Shown piece after piece: positions 42,434 to 53,781 of a stretch of 64,000 nt of DNA. The notes under the pieces were generated by a model, which worked only from the letters and a program-made list of their open reading frames with translations, searched no databases and had not been told where the DNA came from. Each line of letters opens with the position of its first letter. The stretch's first letter is position 1. This DNA is from Lepraria neglecta. Lineage: Eukaryota > Ascomycota > Lecanoromycetes > Lecanorales > Stereocaulaceae. The stretch spans positions 2,480,001-2,544,000 of the forward strand of contig CM065647.1 in assembly GCA_033220425.1 (NCBI GenBank), read 5' to 3'. Made by a program: the position numbers and the translations under genes.

Positions 42434-43991
42434 TTACCACCAATTCTGAGACATAAAGCCCTCATCTTCCTCTGGGGTTGGAGTTTTGATCCCCAGGGTT
42501 GACACCTTGTTCTTGCCATGATAGGGATAATTACTCGTTCCTGCTGATTTATGCTTTGGATGCCTAGGACACAGAGGACTGGTGGGAAGATGATCTGGGA
42601 CGCTCGCAGCGAATCCCTCTCGGGAAATGGGCATTGAATCGACGGCATCCAGCTTTCTCCTATACCATTCCATGTCCGACACTCTTCCTGTTCTCCCGCC
42701 TGTCCCTGGGCGAGTTGATTCTTGCCGAGAAGCTTCCTGTGTGGTTGGTGCACTATAATCGAAGAAAAAGTTTCGGTGCTTACCCTTACCAGGAGAGTCG
42801 TCTGGCAGGGGCGGTGTGTGGATCCTGCGTGCTTCCGAGGGTAGGAAACTGGAATTATCGGGCTCGCTCAGTTTAACAGCGACGTATTTCTGGGAATCTG
42901 CCCCACTGTACATTTCTTCTGGATCCGGCGTAGAAATATGCGGCTTCCCCATCATCATCTCACGGATAGAGCTTGTAGTTGAATACACAGTCGCAGGCCG
43001 AAAACGGTGCCGACGCGGTGCGGCTATGGACAGGTCGCTGACACTGGTGTTTGCACTGGACGCCATGATTCTTTTCATTGCCACGTCCCAAAGCGTACTA
43101 GAGACCCGATCAAGCACATTGCCCGTCGGGGTCCGTGACCTAGGCGCTCCTTCGACAGGATCACTGAAATCACGCTTGAGACCCAACGCACGCTTTGTGC
43201 GACAATAAAGTTCTTCCTTAGGGGTAGAGACGGTGCTATCAAGCTCTTCGGGAGATTCATCGAGCAGCGGCTGACCACTTCCTGCGTTCAACCAATGATG
43301 ATCACCCGCTTGTGCCTTGGTCTGTACTCTTTTTATTGTTTTAGTTGAAGGGATGCTTATGGTAGTAGAGCGACTCAGAGAGGGAAGTGCCGACTCCTCA
43401 GATACCGTCCTTGATTGCCCGTCTGGTCGTCGTCCCACTCGGGTCTCAAGCCAGCCTCCCAAAAAGTCCCGAGTACATCGAAAGCCGCTTCTAGCCTTGT
43501 GGGGTGGCTCCCCATCCTAAGAGATATCAGGAGTGACGCGTTCACCCGAGATCCCTAGGATCTTTCTGGCTTTATAGCTGAGTGAGGAGGATGAGCGATG
43601 TCTCAATGCGAAGTTCGACAGCCTCCGGAGGTGGTCCCGGGGGACAAGAGAGCTCTCAAGAATTGCCGGACCTGTCACTGAGTGCTGAGTGATGACTTTG
43701 GCGTTCTGCTGGATTCGACCGTCGCTGAGTGGTGGCAATCGCAGGAGATGCCAACGGTGAAGAGGGGTTCGAACTGCCAAACTCTGAGGCGCGGAAGGTA
43801 CGCCGTTTTCGGGGCTGCGCACCAAGGTAGTTTGTTGGGAAACTCAAAGGCGAAGGAGTAGTATTTGGACAGGCAGAGTCTGAAACTCGCAACGCCCGAG
43901 GTCTGGAGAACAGATTCCGAAAATCAAAGCTTGGAAGGCGGTCGGGCGCGTTGGGGCGATTTAGTGACGGCATGCTAGACCTGACGGTCAT
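42434..43991 (-). CDS. Ser-rich basic protein, unknown; exon structure unresolved
   Basis: Two long minus-strand blocks. The 5' block, from ATG 43989–43991, is basic and Ser/Pro-rich (LPSFDFRNLFSRPRALR) and runs to about 43680. The 3' block ends at 42434 with WYRRKLDAVDSM, CPRHPKHKSAG, then SNYPYHGKNKVSTLG and MSQNWW. Between them the frame changes, and a TAG (43517–43519) lies in frame before the DGEPPHKARSG segment. The sequence around it (ATATCTCTTAG|GATGGG) could be a splice acceptor, but I find no convincing donor at a sensible distance. It is therefore either a gene with one unrecognised intron or a damaged one. No catalytic domain seen. Confidence 0.5.
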
Positions 43992-44873
43992 AATAACGAT
44001 GCCTAGAAATCACATGCTAGGATTCTAGTAATCGTAGGATCAAGGAAATTTAGGATATGCTGTAATGGACAAGGATTAAGGAACTGAGCTTCGTTGATCA
44101 CATTTACCAAAGGAAGGAGTGAGAATAGAGAGACCAGAAGAGCTCGCAGTCTAGTGTGAGAAATGGCAGGAGCGAGGAGCATACCTTCAATCGTGTATAA
44201 AGTAGCCTTGATCATGAAATTGTATAGAAAAGTACGGATACAGCCACGAGAAGATGTGAGGGGCGCCATGACGACTGAACACTCGAGAAGACTTCTGTAC
44301 ATAGCAGGCTCTGAGCGCACCCAGACGCCAGTCCTTCGTTGAGTGGTAGCTAGGAATGACGTTATCAGAGCCATGACCTGACTTCGTCCAGTGATAAACA
44401 AATGTGTTGATGACTAGCCAATACGAAACTTCAAGGCCAGAGCCATCTTCATGGTACAATGCTCCTCAGGTCTTTCGGTGAACAAACTTTACTCGTAAGG
44501 GCATGAATGCCTCGAAAATAAATCAGATGCCATGATGGATCCGGGACGATACGTCTGGGTCAGCGTAGACAACGCTTGTCCATCAGAGGGAGCGAAAGCA
44601 TTCCAGATTTTAACCTGAATGGGCAGACTGCTAAGGGGCGGGGAGTTGCGGCCTCGGTAAAGGAAGAACTTTTGGCCGTAGCTCATTTGTCCTCGGTCAT
44701 CATATTGACTTTTTGGTTTGGGACATACTGATATGATCAATCCCCGCTTCTCGTTCACGAATAACTGTTCATATTCTGGCAGGCGTCGTAGTTATTTAAT
44801 CTGCTGTCTCTTCAAATCTTAGAGGAGCTGAGTACCATTCATCTACCACACAAACTCTCCCATCTCGGAGAGT
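43992..44873. other. Intergenic region upstream of PIM1
   Basis: About 880 bp between divergent starts. Several minus-strand frames (for example 44489–44758, 89 codons) are open but show no family resemblance or splice logic. They may include untranslated leader of the gene at 42434–43991. Confidence 0.3.
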
Positions 44874-47800
44874 ATGGTCCGTGGTCAAATGCTGCCATGG
44901 AGGACTGCTCTCCGAAGTACGCGCAATAACGCTCTCAGATACCGCATAATATCGGTCACATACTCTACGAGTGTACTCCAATCTGTATACCTCCACAAAA
45001 CCTCCTCGAAACTCGACCAACCTGCCTACCGTCCAGCTCATACTCGCCCCTTCACCTCATCATTACAAAGACGGAAAGAACGTGCACCCGATGATGTTCC
45101 CGAACCTATACCGATCAAGGATGATTTAGAAACCCAGACCGATGAACAAAAGGACGCAGAGCAGGCAGAGGGCAATGCTGAGGCATCACTAGAAGCAAGA
45201 CGAGCATCGGATTCACCAGCGGCATCTGGCACAACAGCGGGTGACACAAAAAGCAGCAGCAGCTCAGGAGGTGGGGGTGAATCTGGCTCTGGTAGTGGGG
45301 ATGGCGGCCGAAAGGGAGGCAAGAAGACCTCTACGGAGAAGGCAATCCAAAAACCCGTCGTGCCAGAGGTCTACCCTCAAGTCATGGCCATTCCTATAGC
45401 CAAGCGACCACTGTTCCCTGGCTTCTACAAGGCGATTACTGTCCGAGACAAACATGTTATAGCTGCCGTCCAGGAAATGATGCGACGTGGCCAGCCATAC
45501 GTTGGAGCTTTCCTTTTCAAGGATGAGAATGCGGACAAGGACATCATAGAAAGCCCGGACGATGTGCATGATGTTGGGGTTTTTGCGCAAATCACAAGCG
45601 CTTTCCCCGTCAGTGGCGAACCAGATAGTATTACGGTCGTGCTTTATCCCCACCGGAGAATTAAGATATCTAAGCTGATCCCGCCAACATCTGCAAGCAG
45701 CCCAGATGCTTCCGTCACCATTGACGTTACAGACTCAAAGCTCGAACCACCCAAAGAGCAAGGGCCGACAGAGAAGTCCGGTGATGTGGTAGCAAGCTTC
45801 GAGGAATCGAGCACCCCTCCTCCATCTACAGATGTCCAACCCTACGAGCCAACGGCCTTCCTACGCGATTACCCTATCAGCTTGGTCAACGTTGACAACC
45901 TGGTCGAAGAAAAGTTTGACAAGAAGAGCCCCGTCATAAGGGCTGTCACAAGCGAGATCGTCAGTGTCTTCAGAGAGGTTGCGCAACTCAATCATCTTTT
46001 CAGGGATCAAATTTCGACTTTCACTTTGACTCAGTCAGCCGGCAATGTTCACGAGGAGCCAGCAAAGCTGGCAGACTTTGCAGCAGCGGTGTCGACTGGT
46101 GAAATCCGAGAGCTACAAGATGTACTGGAGACAATGAACATAGAGGAGCGATTGACAAAGGCATTAATGGTATTGAAGAAAGAGTTGATGAATGCGCAAT
46201 TGCAAAGCAAAATATCGAAAGATGTCGAGAACAAAATCCAAAAGCGGCAGAGAGAGTACTGGCTCATGGAACAAATGAAAGGCATTCGCCGAGAGCTGGG
46301 CATCGAGTCTGATGGAAAAGACAAGCTAGTGGAAAAGTTCAGGGAGAAAGCCAACAAGCTGGCGATGCCAGAAGCCGTCAAAAAGACCTTTGAGGAAGAG
46401 CTGAGCAAATTAGCCCACCTAGAACCTGCTGCATCGGAGTTCAACGTCACACGAAATTATCTGGATTGGCTCACACAGATCCCATGGGGCCAGCAGAGCG
46501 CTGAAAACTTTGGAATCAAAAATGCGATGACAGTGCTGGACGAAGACCATCACGGTTTGAAGGATGTCAAGGATCGTATTCTGGAATTCATTGCTGTTGG
46601 AAAGCTTAGAGGTACAGTTGAAGGCAAGATTCTATGCTTTGTGGGACCTCCTGGTGTTGGCAAAACCAGTATAGGAAAGTCAATCGCCCGAGCACTGAAC
46701 CGACAGTATTACCGATTTAGCGTTGGGGGTCTGACAGACGTCGCTGAGATCAAGGGTCATCGGCGGACGTATGTCGGAGCACTCCCGGGACGCATTATTC
46801 AAGCACTCAAGAAATGTCAAACGGAGAATCCTCTTATTCTCATCGACGAGGTAGACAAAATCGGACGAGGCCACCAGGGCGACCCCTCCTCAGCCTTGCT
46901 AGAGCTACTGGACCCGGAACAGAACAACTCATTCCTCGACCATTATATGGATGTCCCTGTCGACCTTTCCAAGGTCCTCTTCGTCTGTACCGCCAACATG
47001 ACCGACACAATACCGCGGCCTTTGCTTGACCGGATGGAGCTGATAGAGCTCTCCGGGTATGTGGCGGACGAGAAGATGGCGATTGCTGAAAGGTTTCTGG
47101 CACCTGCTGCTAAAGAGTTGAGTGGTCTCAAAGATGTGGACGTTGCTTTGAACAGGGACGGACTCGAGGAGCTCATCAACAGATATTGTCGCGAGAGCGG
47201 AGTTCGTAATTTGAAGAAGCAGATTGAGAAGGTCTATCGCAAGTCAGCCTTGAACATCATTCAAGATCTTGGTGAAGAAGTATTCTCCGAGGACAAAGCA
47301 TTGACGGAGGAAGGTAAAGCCGCTCAGGAAGAATCGAAGAAGGACGAGTCCGATGTCAAAGAGACCCCAGAGGCTATCGAGAAAGAGACGACAGCTACTC
47401 CCCGAAAGAGCCTGAGGGTCCCTGACGGCGTACACGTCAGCATTGACCGCAACAATCTCAAAGACTATGTCGGGCCCCCAGTGTTCACTTCAGATCGCCT
47501 GTACGAGACGACACCTCCAGGTGTAGCAATGGGCCTCGCTTGGACTAGCATGGGCGGTGCTGCCCTATACGTCGAGTCCATCTTGGAGAATGCGCTCAAT
47601 TCTGCATCACGGCCTGGTCTCGAACGGACTGGCAACCTCAAGAACGTCATGAAGGAGTCGACTGTGATAGCCTACTCGTTTGCCAAATCCGTCCTGGCGA
47701 GGTTATTCCCGGAGAACAAATTCTTCGAGAAAGCCAAGGTACATCTTCACTGTCCGGAAGGTGCTGTTCAAAAGGACGGCCCATCGGCTGGCATTACGAT

Positions 47801-48215
47801 GGCGACATCCCTACTTTCGCTTGCTTTGGACAAGCCTTTGGACCCTACGATAGCGATGACGGGTGAATTGACTGTTACGGGTAAAGTACTACGAATTGGT
47901 GGGTTGAGAGAAAAGACAGTGGCGGCCAGGCGTGCTGGCGCAAAGACGATCATCTTTCCGGCTGACAACACCTCGGACTGGCTGGAGTTGCCTGAGGTAA
48001 GTTCAAGCTCCTTACTCGTCTATTTCTGTGGGGGGCAAGCGCTAACGTCCATTCTCTAGAATATCAAAGAGGGTATTGATGGGCACGCGGCTAGCTGGTA
48101 TTCCGATGTCTTCGATCTCGTCTTCCCCAACATCAATGCTGAACACGCCAACAATATATGGAAAGCCCAATTAGCGAAGCCTGATAAGCATGCTGAAAAA
48201 CCCGAGGAGGACTAA
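44874..48215 (+). CDS. PIM1: Mitochondrial Lon protease
   Basis: Exons 44874–47996 and 48060–48215 (63-bp intron, phase 0), giving 1092 aa (yeast Pim1 is 1133). The N-terminus is an Arg-rich mitochondrial presequence (MVRGQMLPWRTALRSTRNN), followed by an acidic/Gly-Ser linker. The Lon substrate-binding domain starts at about 165 (VMAIPIAKRPLFPGFYK). AAA+ motor: Walker A GPPGVGKTS (591–599), Walker B LILIDEVDKIG. Protease: catalytic S971 in KDGPSAG and K1014 in GLREKTVAA, spaced 43 residues as in E. coli Lon. It degrades oxidised and misfolded matrix proteins and maintains mtDNA. The final 51 residues come from the second exon and complete the conserved C-terminus (WYSDVFDLVFP). Confidence 0.96.
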
Positions 48216-50122
48216 CGAGTGTGGGGTGTGTGATAGCATTGCCATTGGAGTTTTCTAACCAGAGTATGTAGTCGCATGACTGGCATTTGATTGGTTTCGG
48301 GCAGCATTTGCATTGGGTAGAAATCGGTGGATCTGGGTTAGGATTGCAAGGTCTAGGAGCAATGGAGTCAGGCATACATGACTCCACTCCTGATATAGAT
48401 GTAGATATTTAGACAGCCATGGCAAATGCAACACAAGCCTTGTATGAGTCTCGAGGAGCCTTGGGCAAGCTTCACCTTTACTGATTTCATCATTTCAGGC
48501 GTCATCGTGCCTTGGTTATCGATTGCGAGGCTCATGAGTCCATTGGTGACAAATAAGTGACATATATGGAGCATGTTACACCGCAGCATTGTTTGTGTAG
48601 CCGAAACCTGCTCAGAATAACTACCTCCAAAAGAGACTAATAGGTACATTGGGGTACCAATGGATACATGGGTTTCGCAACTGATTTGTGCTGTCTCACA
48701 AGGGAAAAACACCACCTGGCTTGAACCGCGTTGGGTATCAACACAGTAATCTCAACAACCTTAATATCAGGGGCGTAGGGTCCACCAAAGCCAACGTAGG
48801 TATCTCCATGGCTGCTGCCTGTATGGATGTATAGTTCACTGGTACAGCGACAGAAATCTCCTGTAATCCTGTCAACTGTAGCAAGGCTTCCCAGTGATCG
48901 ATGAACATGCAGCCACTCCACGCCCATAGATCTCGAGTTCGTCATGTACGAACCATGCAGCGGGAGAGCTCTTGAGTGCAGTACCGAAATGTATCACAAT
49001 GTGGCTGTCATAGGTTAGCAAGCACACTCCCGCTCGCTTCACCGTTTTCTATTTCCATTACCAGCGTTTCTCTCCACAGTCTCTCCACACTCTCCACAGT
49101 TTCAACTAGACTTCACCGCCATCATCATGATAACAGCCTGACGAATCCCAGAGATCGGCCCAACTCGATGGAGTCAGTCGACGAATGTCATCGCTGCAGA
49201 CTAGCAACGGGCCGCCAACTCAGGACGGCTGAGGACACATGGAACAAAGCATGGTAAAGGCATATTGAGAGCCCCATGGACTCGGTCCTAAGCAAAAGGA
49301 GGTGAAGAGGCCTGAATGTAGCAGTGAAGCAACCAATTGAGGGTGTTGCGGTTTATGTATTGCCACGTCACACAATAAAGCCAATTGATGAATCCTCTAG
49401 TGGCATGCAGGATGTGATAGCGGCCTCGAACATGTACGCCCAACCCTGGGCACTAAATGGACCAATTGGCCTTTGATATCGCAATTCACAAATGCAAGAG
49501 GATATTTTCAGATTTCCGTTGAGATCACGCATGGAAAAGAGAATATCTTTCGCGATGTGTACGAAAACTTTGCGGCTTTGAGCGCGCTGAGAGCGATTTC
49601 TGGTATTAATTGCGCGCAGAAACTAGAATTAGGCTTAGATGACACGACACCCGGAACTGACTCAAGCTGATTCAAAGCGGTGTGAACATGAGACCGAGGA
49701 CGGAGCTGCGCCTGAAATAAAAAGTGAAGGGGGGAATGAATGCCTTTGAAAATTGAAACCTTGTGAAGCAATACCTAATTGATCTCGTTTAATTAAACGT
49801 CCACCTCAGTTCGGGGAACACGGGCGGGTTCGGGCACCTTTGCATTTTAGGCTCTAACTACATCCACTCAGACAGCCTTGCTCTTCAGCCCCCTTCTGCA
49901 CGCAACGATAACATACGCACAACGTCAGGGCTCCCAATTGGGATCAACGTGTTACATTTACGGCTTCCTTAAATCTATTCATGCCTCTGTACCGCTTTAT
50001 GCTCACTCAATGATTACTCCGAGGCCGTCCCAACCAACTTCAAAGATACATATGTGGAGCTCGCAGCTGTCCCAATCGATTTCGGTTGGCGACTCGATAG
50101 ATCCATCCCCTATATATTCCTC
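48216..50122. other. Long intergenic region
   Basis: About 1.9 kb without a gene I can support. Minus-strand frames at 48368–48715 and 48637–48945 look partly coding (SHGDTYVGFGGPYAPDIKVV) but have no family match and overlap each other in different frames. A plus frame at 48976–49257 is Ser/His-rich and unconvincing. An early part of the downstream kinase-like gene leader probably lies after 49800. Confidence 0.3.
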
Positions 50123-52912
50123 ATGCCCATCGCCGTGCCAATGGCAGAGCTCTCCTCACCTGCCGTGTCCTTCGATGTCGAGAACGAAACCCAACTCGAA
50201 AAGATCGAGCAGAAGAGGAGGTTGAGAGATCTTTTCGGCTTCAGTCGATGGCGGAAAAGTGAGGAGCAAACATCATGTCCAGATCCCAAAAAGGAACAGA
50301 CCCCTCCGCAAACACCTATGAAGTCGGACAGACCAGGCCTAGGTCTAGGTCGACGACTCTCGCGGAAGGGCCTGGTTGGAATACCGCGGTCACAAACATT
50401 CAAGAGACAGGAGGACGAGCAAAGGAAAAACCTCCAACCTGTCGAAACAGAACGCAGAGATCTCTCGAAGGTTCGCCAGAGAGCATTGAGTGCGGCGCCA
50501 GAGCCACCACGTTTCAAGTACAGAGAAACTTCCGTACCGCCAGACTTTCAACATGCATACCAATCTATTGACGGACGCATTGACCAGGCCGCGTTCACAG
50601 AACTTGCAGCAGCACAAAAGGGACAAGAGCAAATGCCACCTCCCCCTCCCGCTCCCCCTCATCCTCCACCTCAAGATCCCGATTCCCACCCAGACGGTGA
50701 TGCCACGTTATCGGAAGGTTCCTCTGCCGACGACGCCCTTGATGAAGAATTGATGGAAGAGCTGAAGAAGAAATGGATACTGAACCTCAGCATGCACTTC
50801 CGGGACAAGTCTCCACGCGAGAAATTCTTCCTGACCTACGCCGAAACGCCTGACCGATGGAGACGAGTGACCGTCTCCTGTGACTACCGTAACGCGCCTC
50901 TCGACTCTCTAGAGTTCGATCTGCAAAATCTACACTACCAGAAGGACAAGAGTGCCCGGATCTACGAGTCGATACGTATGTCGTTACCGGATATCCAATT
51001 CTACGACACAGTCACCAATTTGAAGCTTGAGACGAAAGATGACAGGTTACATGTCCACGTTACCGAAGATTTAAATGAGATCATACCCTACCCGCCCGTA
51101 CACCTAGTGAACCATCTCACCCGCGTCCACAGGTACAAAGAGAAAGAGCTCCATTTCGATGAACACATGTCAGGCTTCGTCTACAGGGTCAATGTTGGCG
51201 AGCATACATGGATCAAAAAGGAAATTCCCGGTCCTGACAGCGTCGACGAGTTCCTGTACGAAGTCAACGCGCTCAGTGAGCTCATAGGCTCAAAGAACGT
51301 GATACAGCTTAAAGGGCTTGTGATCGATAATGACGAGAAGCTGATCAAGGGTCTTCTACTCGGCTATGCAGAGGAGGGCGCTCTCGTTGACATCATCTAT
51401 GACAGCAAAGAGGGTCAAATACCTCGCGTACCGTGGGCAAGGAGGGAACGATGGGCGAAGCAGATAATTCAGGGACTCTCTAACCTACATGAAGGTGGCT
51501 TTGTACAAGGAGATTTCACACTGTCAAATATCGTAATTGATGAACATGACCAAGCTCAGATCATCGACATCAATCGACGAGGGTGCCCTGTTGGATGGGA
51601 ATCGCCGGAAATGGTACCACTCGTCGAAAGCGGCCAACGACTCTCGATGTACATCGGCGTGAAATCCGACCTCTATCAACTCGGGATGGTTTTATGGGCT
51701 TTGGCAATGGAGCAAGACGAGCCAGAGCGAGCGAAACGACCATTAAGATTAGATCAGATGGATACTGAAATTCCGCAGTACTATCGACATCTGACGGGGA
51801 TATGTCTTAGCGAGAAGCCAAAGCAGAGGTTCGCAGCCAAAGATCTTCTTGCCATGTTCAGTGCGCCAGCTTTGTTTTCCGACCTCCGACGCCAGGACAT
51901 GTCTCCTCTCTCAGCCAGCGAAAATCCCGGGAGCCCGGATCCTGATCAGTACAACAAAATTCGATCAGAAGACGCCGATCTAATGGGCATGACGTTCCAA
52001 GATAGACAAAAGCGGTACTATCGTACAAAGGGGACACATCTTGTCCCTCTTACAGAACACGAACCACGCAACAGACGTCAAGCGAGAACTCAAGATGCTG
52101 ACGAGGAAGGGTTCCGTGGCAGGCGATACTCGCCTGTTCGTTCAGGTACTCTAGGTGTTCCCAATGATGGTTCTCCAGCTTTGAGCATCAGTCGAAGAGG
52201 AACCTTTCCTCCTATGAAGCAACTCTCCTTTACAAACCGCTCTGCGGAGTTCATTCCAGGTCGTAATGACGACAACGACGACACCGACGATAATGAAGCG
52301 CAGATCATTCCAATATCACCAACCGGCGATGGCGGATGGCAGGAAATCAACATGGACGGCAACCCTTACCTCGTCCATAGGGATACGCTTGAATCCTTTG
52401 ACGACTTCCCTAATGTTCAACACACGCATAGAGGGAAGACTGTTGAACAATGGAGGCAAGAGATCGAACCTGTCGACTCGGGACTTGCGGATATGGACCC
52501 TGACGATTTAGATAAGTCTGGGAGCGATCCTCTTTTGGTAGGCATTGGTGGACATGAAAATCTGCACATTGATCAACAATTCGGTGGCGGCGGCGGCACT
52601 CGTCCTCAGCGTATCACGGATGATTTGGATATTGAGCACCAAGGCGAGAAGGATGCTTCTCAGCCTTTAGTAGAGGACTTCGGGACTGAGCATGACGACG
52701 GGAAGAACGCTCCTCGGGGCATTACGGAGGTTTCGAGGACGGAGAACAAGGAAGAAAAGGACATTATCCAGGGTGAAGCACAGCACCTGGGTGACGAGCA
52801 TATAGCAGAACAGCAAAGTCCTGAGGGTATCACAGATAAACCTCGGACTGAGCACTCTGCACAGGAGACAGCGGTGCCCCAGGGTAAAACAGTACCTGAG
52901 GTCTCATCATGA
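50123..52912 (+). CDS. Large protein-kinase-like (pseudokinase) protein
   Basis: Single exon, 929 aa from ATG 50123; a second ATG six codons on (50141) has an equally good context. Order: basic N-terminal region with RRLRDLFGFSRWRK, a PPPPPAPPHPPP linker (about 170–185), a globular N-terminal module WILNLSMHFRDKSPREKFF, then a kinase-like fold at about 350–590. The N-lobe has WIKKEI (candidate VAIK lysine). The catalytic loop reads VQGDFTLSNIVID (D464, N469) instead of HRDxKxxN, and the DFG site is DIN (D482). GWESPEM replaces APE, and SDLYQLGMVLWAL is the usual helix F. Metal and catalytic aspartates remain but key basic residues are missing, so activity is doubtful. The acidic tail holds loose repeats (GITEVSRTENKEEKD, GITDKPRTEHSAQE). 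Function unknown. Confidence 0.82.
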   Translation: MPIAVPMAELSSPAVSFDVENETQLEKIEQKRRLRDLFGFSRWRKSEEQTSCPDPKKEQTPPQTPMKSDRPGLGLGRRLSRKGLVGIPRSQTFKRQEDEQRKNLQPVETERRDLSKVRQRALSAAPEPPRFKYRETSVPPDFQHAYQSIDGRIDQAAFTELAAAQKGQEQMPPPPPAPPHPPPQDPDSHPDGDATLSEGSSADDALDEELMEELKKKWILNLSMHFRDKSPREKFFLTYAETPDRWRRVTVSCDYRNAPLDSLEFDLQNLHYQKDKSARIYESIRMSLPDIQFYDTVTNLKLETKDDRLHVHVTEDLNEIIPYPPVHLVNHLTRVHRYKEKELHFDEHMSGFVYRVNVGEHTWIKKEIPGPDSVDEFLYEVNALSELIGSKNVIQLKGLVIDNDEKLIKGLLLGYAEEGALVDIIYDSKEGQIPRVPWARRERWAKQIIQGLSNLHEGGFVQGDFTLSNIVIDEHDQAQIIDINRRGCPVGWESPEMVPLVESGQRLSMYIGVKSDLYQLGMVLWALAMEQDEPERAKRPLRLDQMDTEIPQYYRHLTGICLSEKPKQRFAAKDLLAMFSAPALFSDLRRQDMSPLSASENPGSPDPDQYNKIRSEDADLMGMTFQDRQKRYYRTKGTHLVPLTEHEPRNRRQARTQDADEEGFRGRRYSPVRSGTLGVPNDGSPALSISRRGTFPPMKQLSFTNRSAEFIPGRNDDNDDTDDNEAQIIPISPTGDGGWQEINMDGNPYLVHRDTLESFDDFPNVQHTHRGKTVEQWRQEIEPVDSGLADMDPDDLDKSGSDPLLVGIGGHENLHIDQQFGGGGGTRPQRITDDLDIEHQGEKDASQPLVEDFGTEHDDGKNAPRGITEVSRTENKEEKDIIQGEAQHLGDEHIAEQQSPEGITDKPRTEHSAQETAVPQGKTVPEVSS

Positions 52913-53781
52913 CGACGGATATGTAAAAATGGGAATATGACGCGATGACCTATACAAATGGGCAGGCTTCACAGTCTCTTTTAGCATCAGCGGGTGTGGT
53001 CACGTTCTTGCAACGAAATTGAGACCGAATTTCATCAGTCTAGCGATAGCATCGACCGGCCTCCTTTTACTTTGCATCGTGCTCTGGCACGGAGCTTTAG
53101 CGCGCGGTTCCTTGAGAGCTTGGAGGTTCTCGAGGACCCGTAGGACATGGTCAACGAACGGGAGGCAATATACACAGGGCACGGCGAGACAACAATGGTT
53201 AGAATGCTCTACGTTTCAGCATTGGCGGCTTTTCTAGTACTTGCCAAATTGTCGATCCTGTCAATTCCTTCAAGCTGTCCTTGAGAGGTCACCTTTCATT
53301 CATATATTTCGCAGCGAAGCATCAGCATTTGGTAGCGGTCAAGCGGTAACGTTTCGTGCGCGATGATCTGAGATGGGCTTTTCATGGTTTACGATTATGG
53401 ACTTTATGGTTTCCATTCTATATAGGTACTGCTTGACATGTATTTTATACACTTCGATTTAGGTCTGTATTGGAGTATCTAGGTCCTGGGCATCACCTAT
53501 ACTGGTCCTCAGACCACCACAAAAGCGATGATTAACAGGCCTGCGTTCTCCAGAATGCAACAAATAAGCAGATTTTCACCCGAGAAGTGGGAGGTATCCA
53601 CTTTCCTGTTTCATTCAAACTGTCCTCTCAGCCGCAGCAGGTTGCGGATTAGAGAGGAAAGGCCAGCGCACCTCTGTCGTCATCGCGATGACCGCATACC
53701 AAAGAATCTCTCAACCACGACTGCTGCAACGACAATTATTGATCAAAATCTCTTCCATTTCTGAAGAAGATCAAAATCACA
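52913..53781. other. Intergenic region
   Basis: About 870 bp. A + frame at 53019–53237 starts with a hydrophobic stretch (LAIASTGLLLLCIVLWHG) but soon becomes unlike a real protein and lacks support. It otherwise holds the kinase-like gene's 3' end and the next promoter. Confidence 0.3.
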
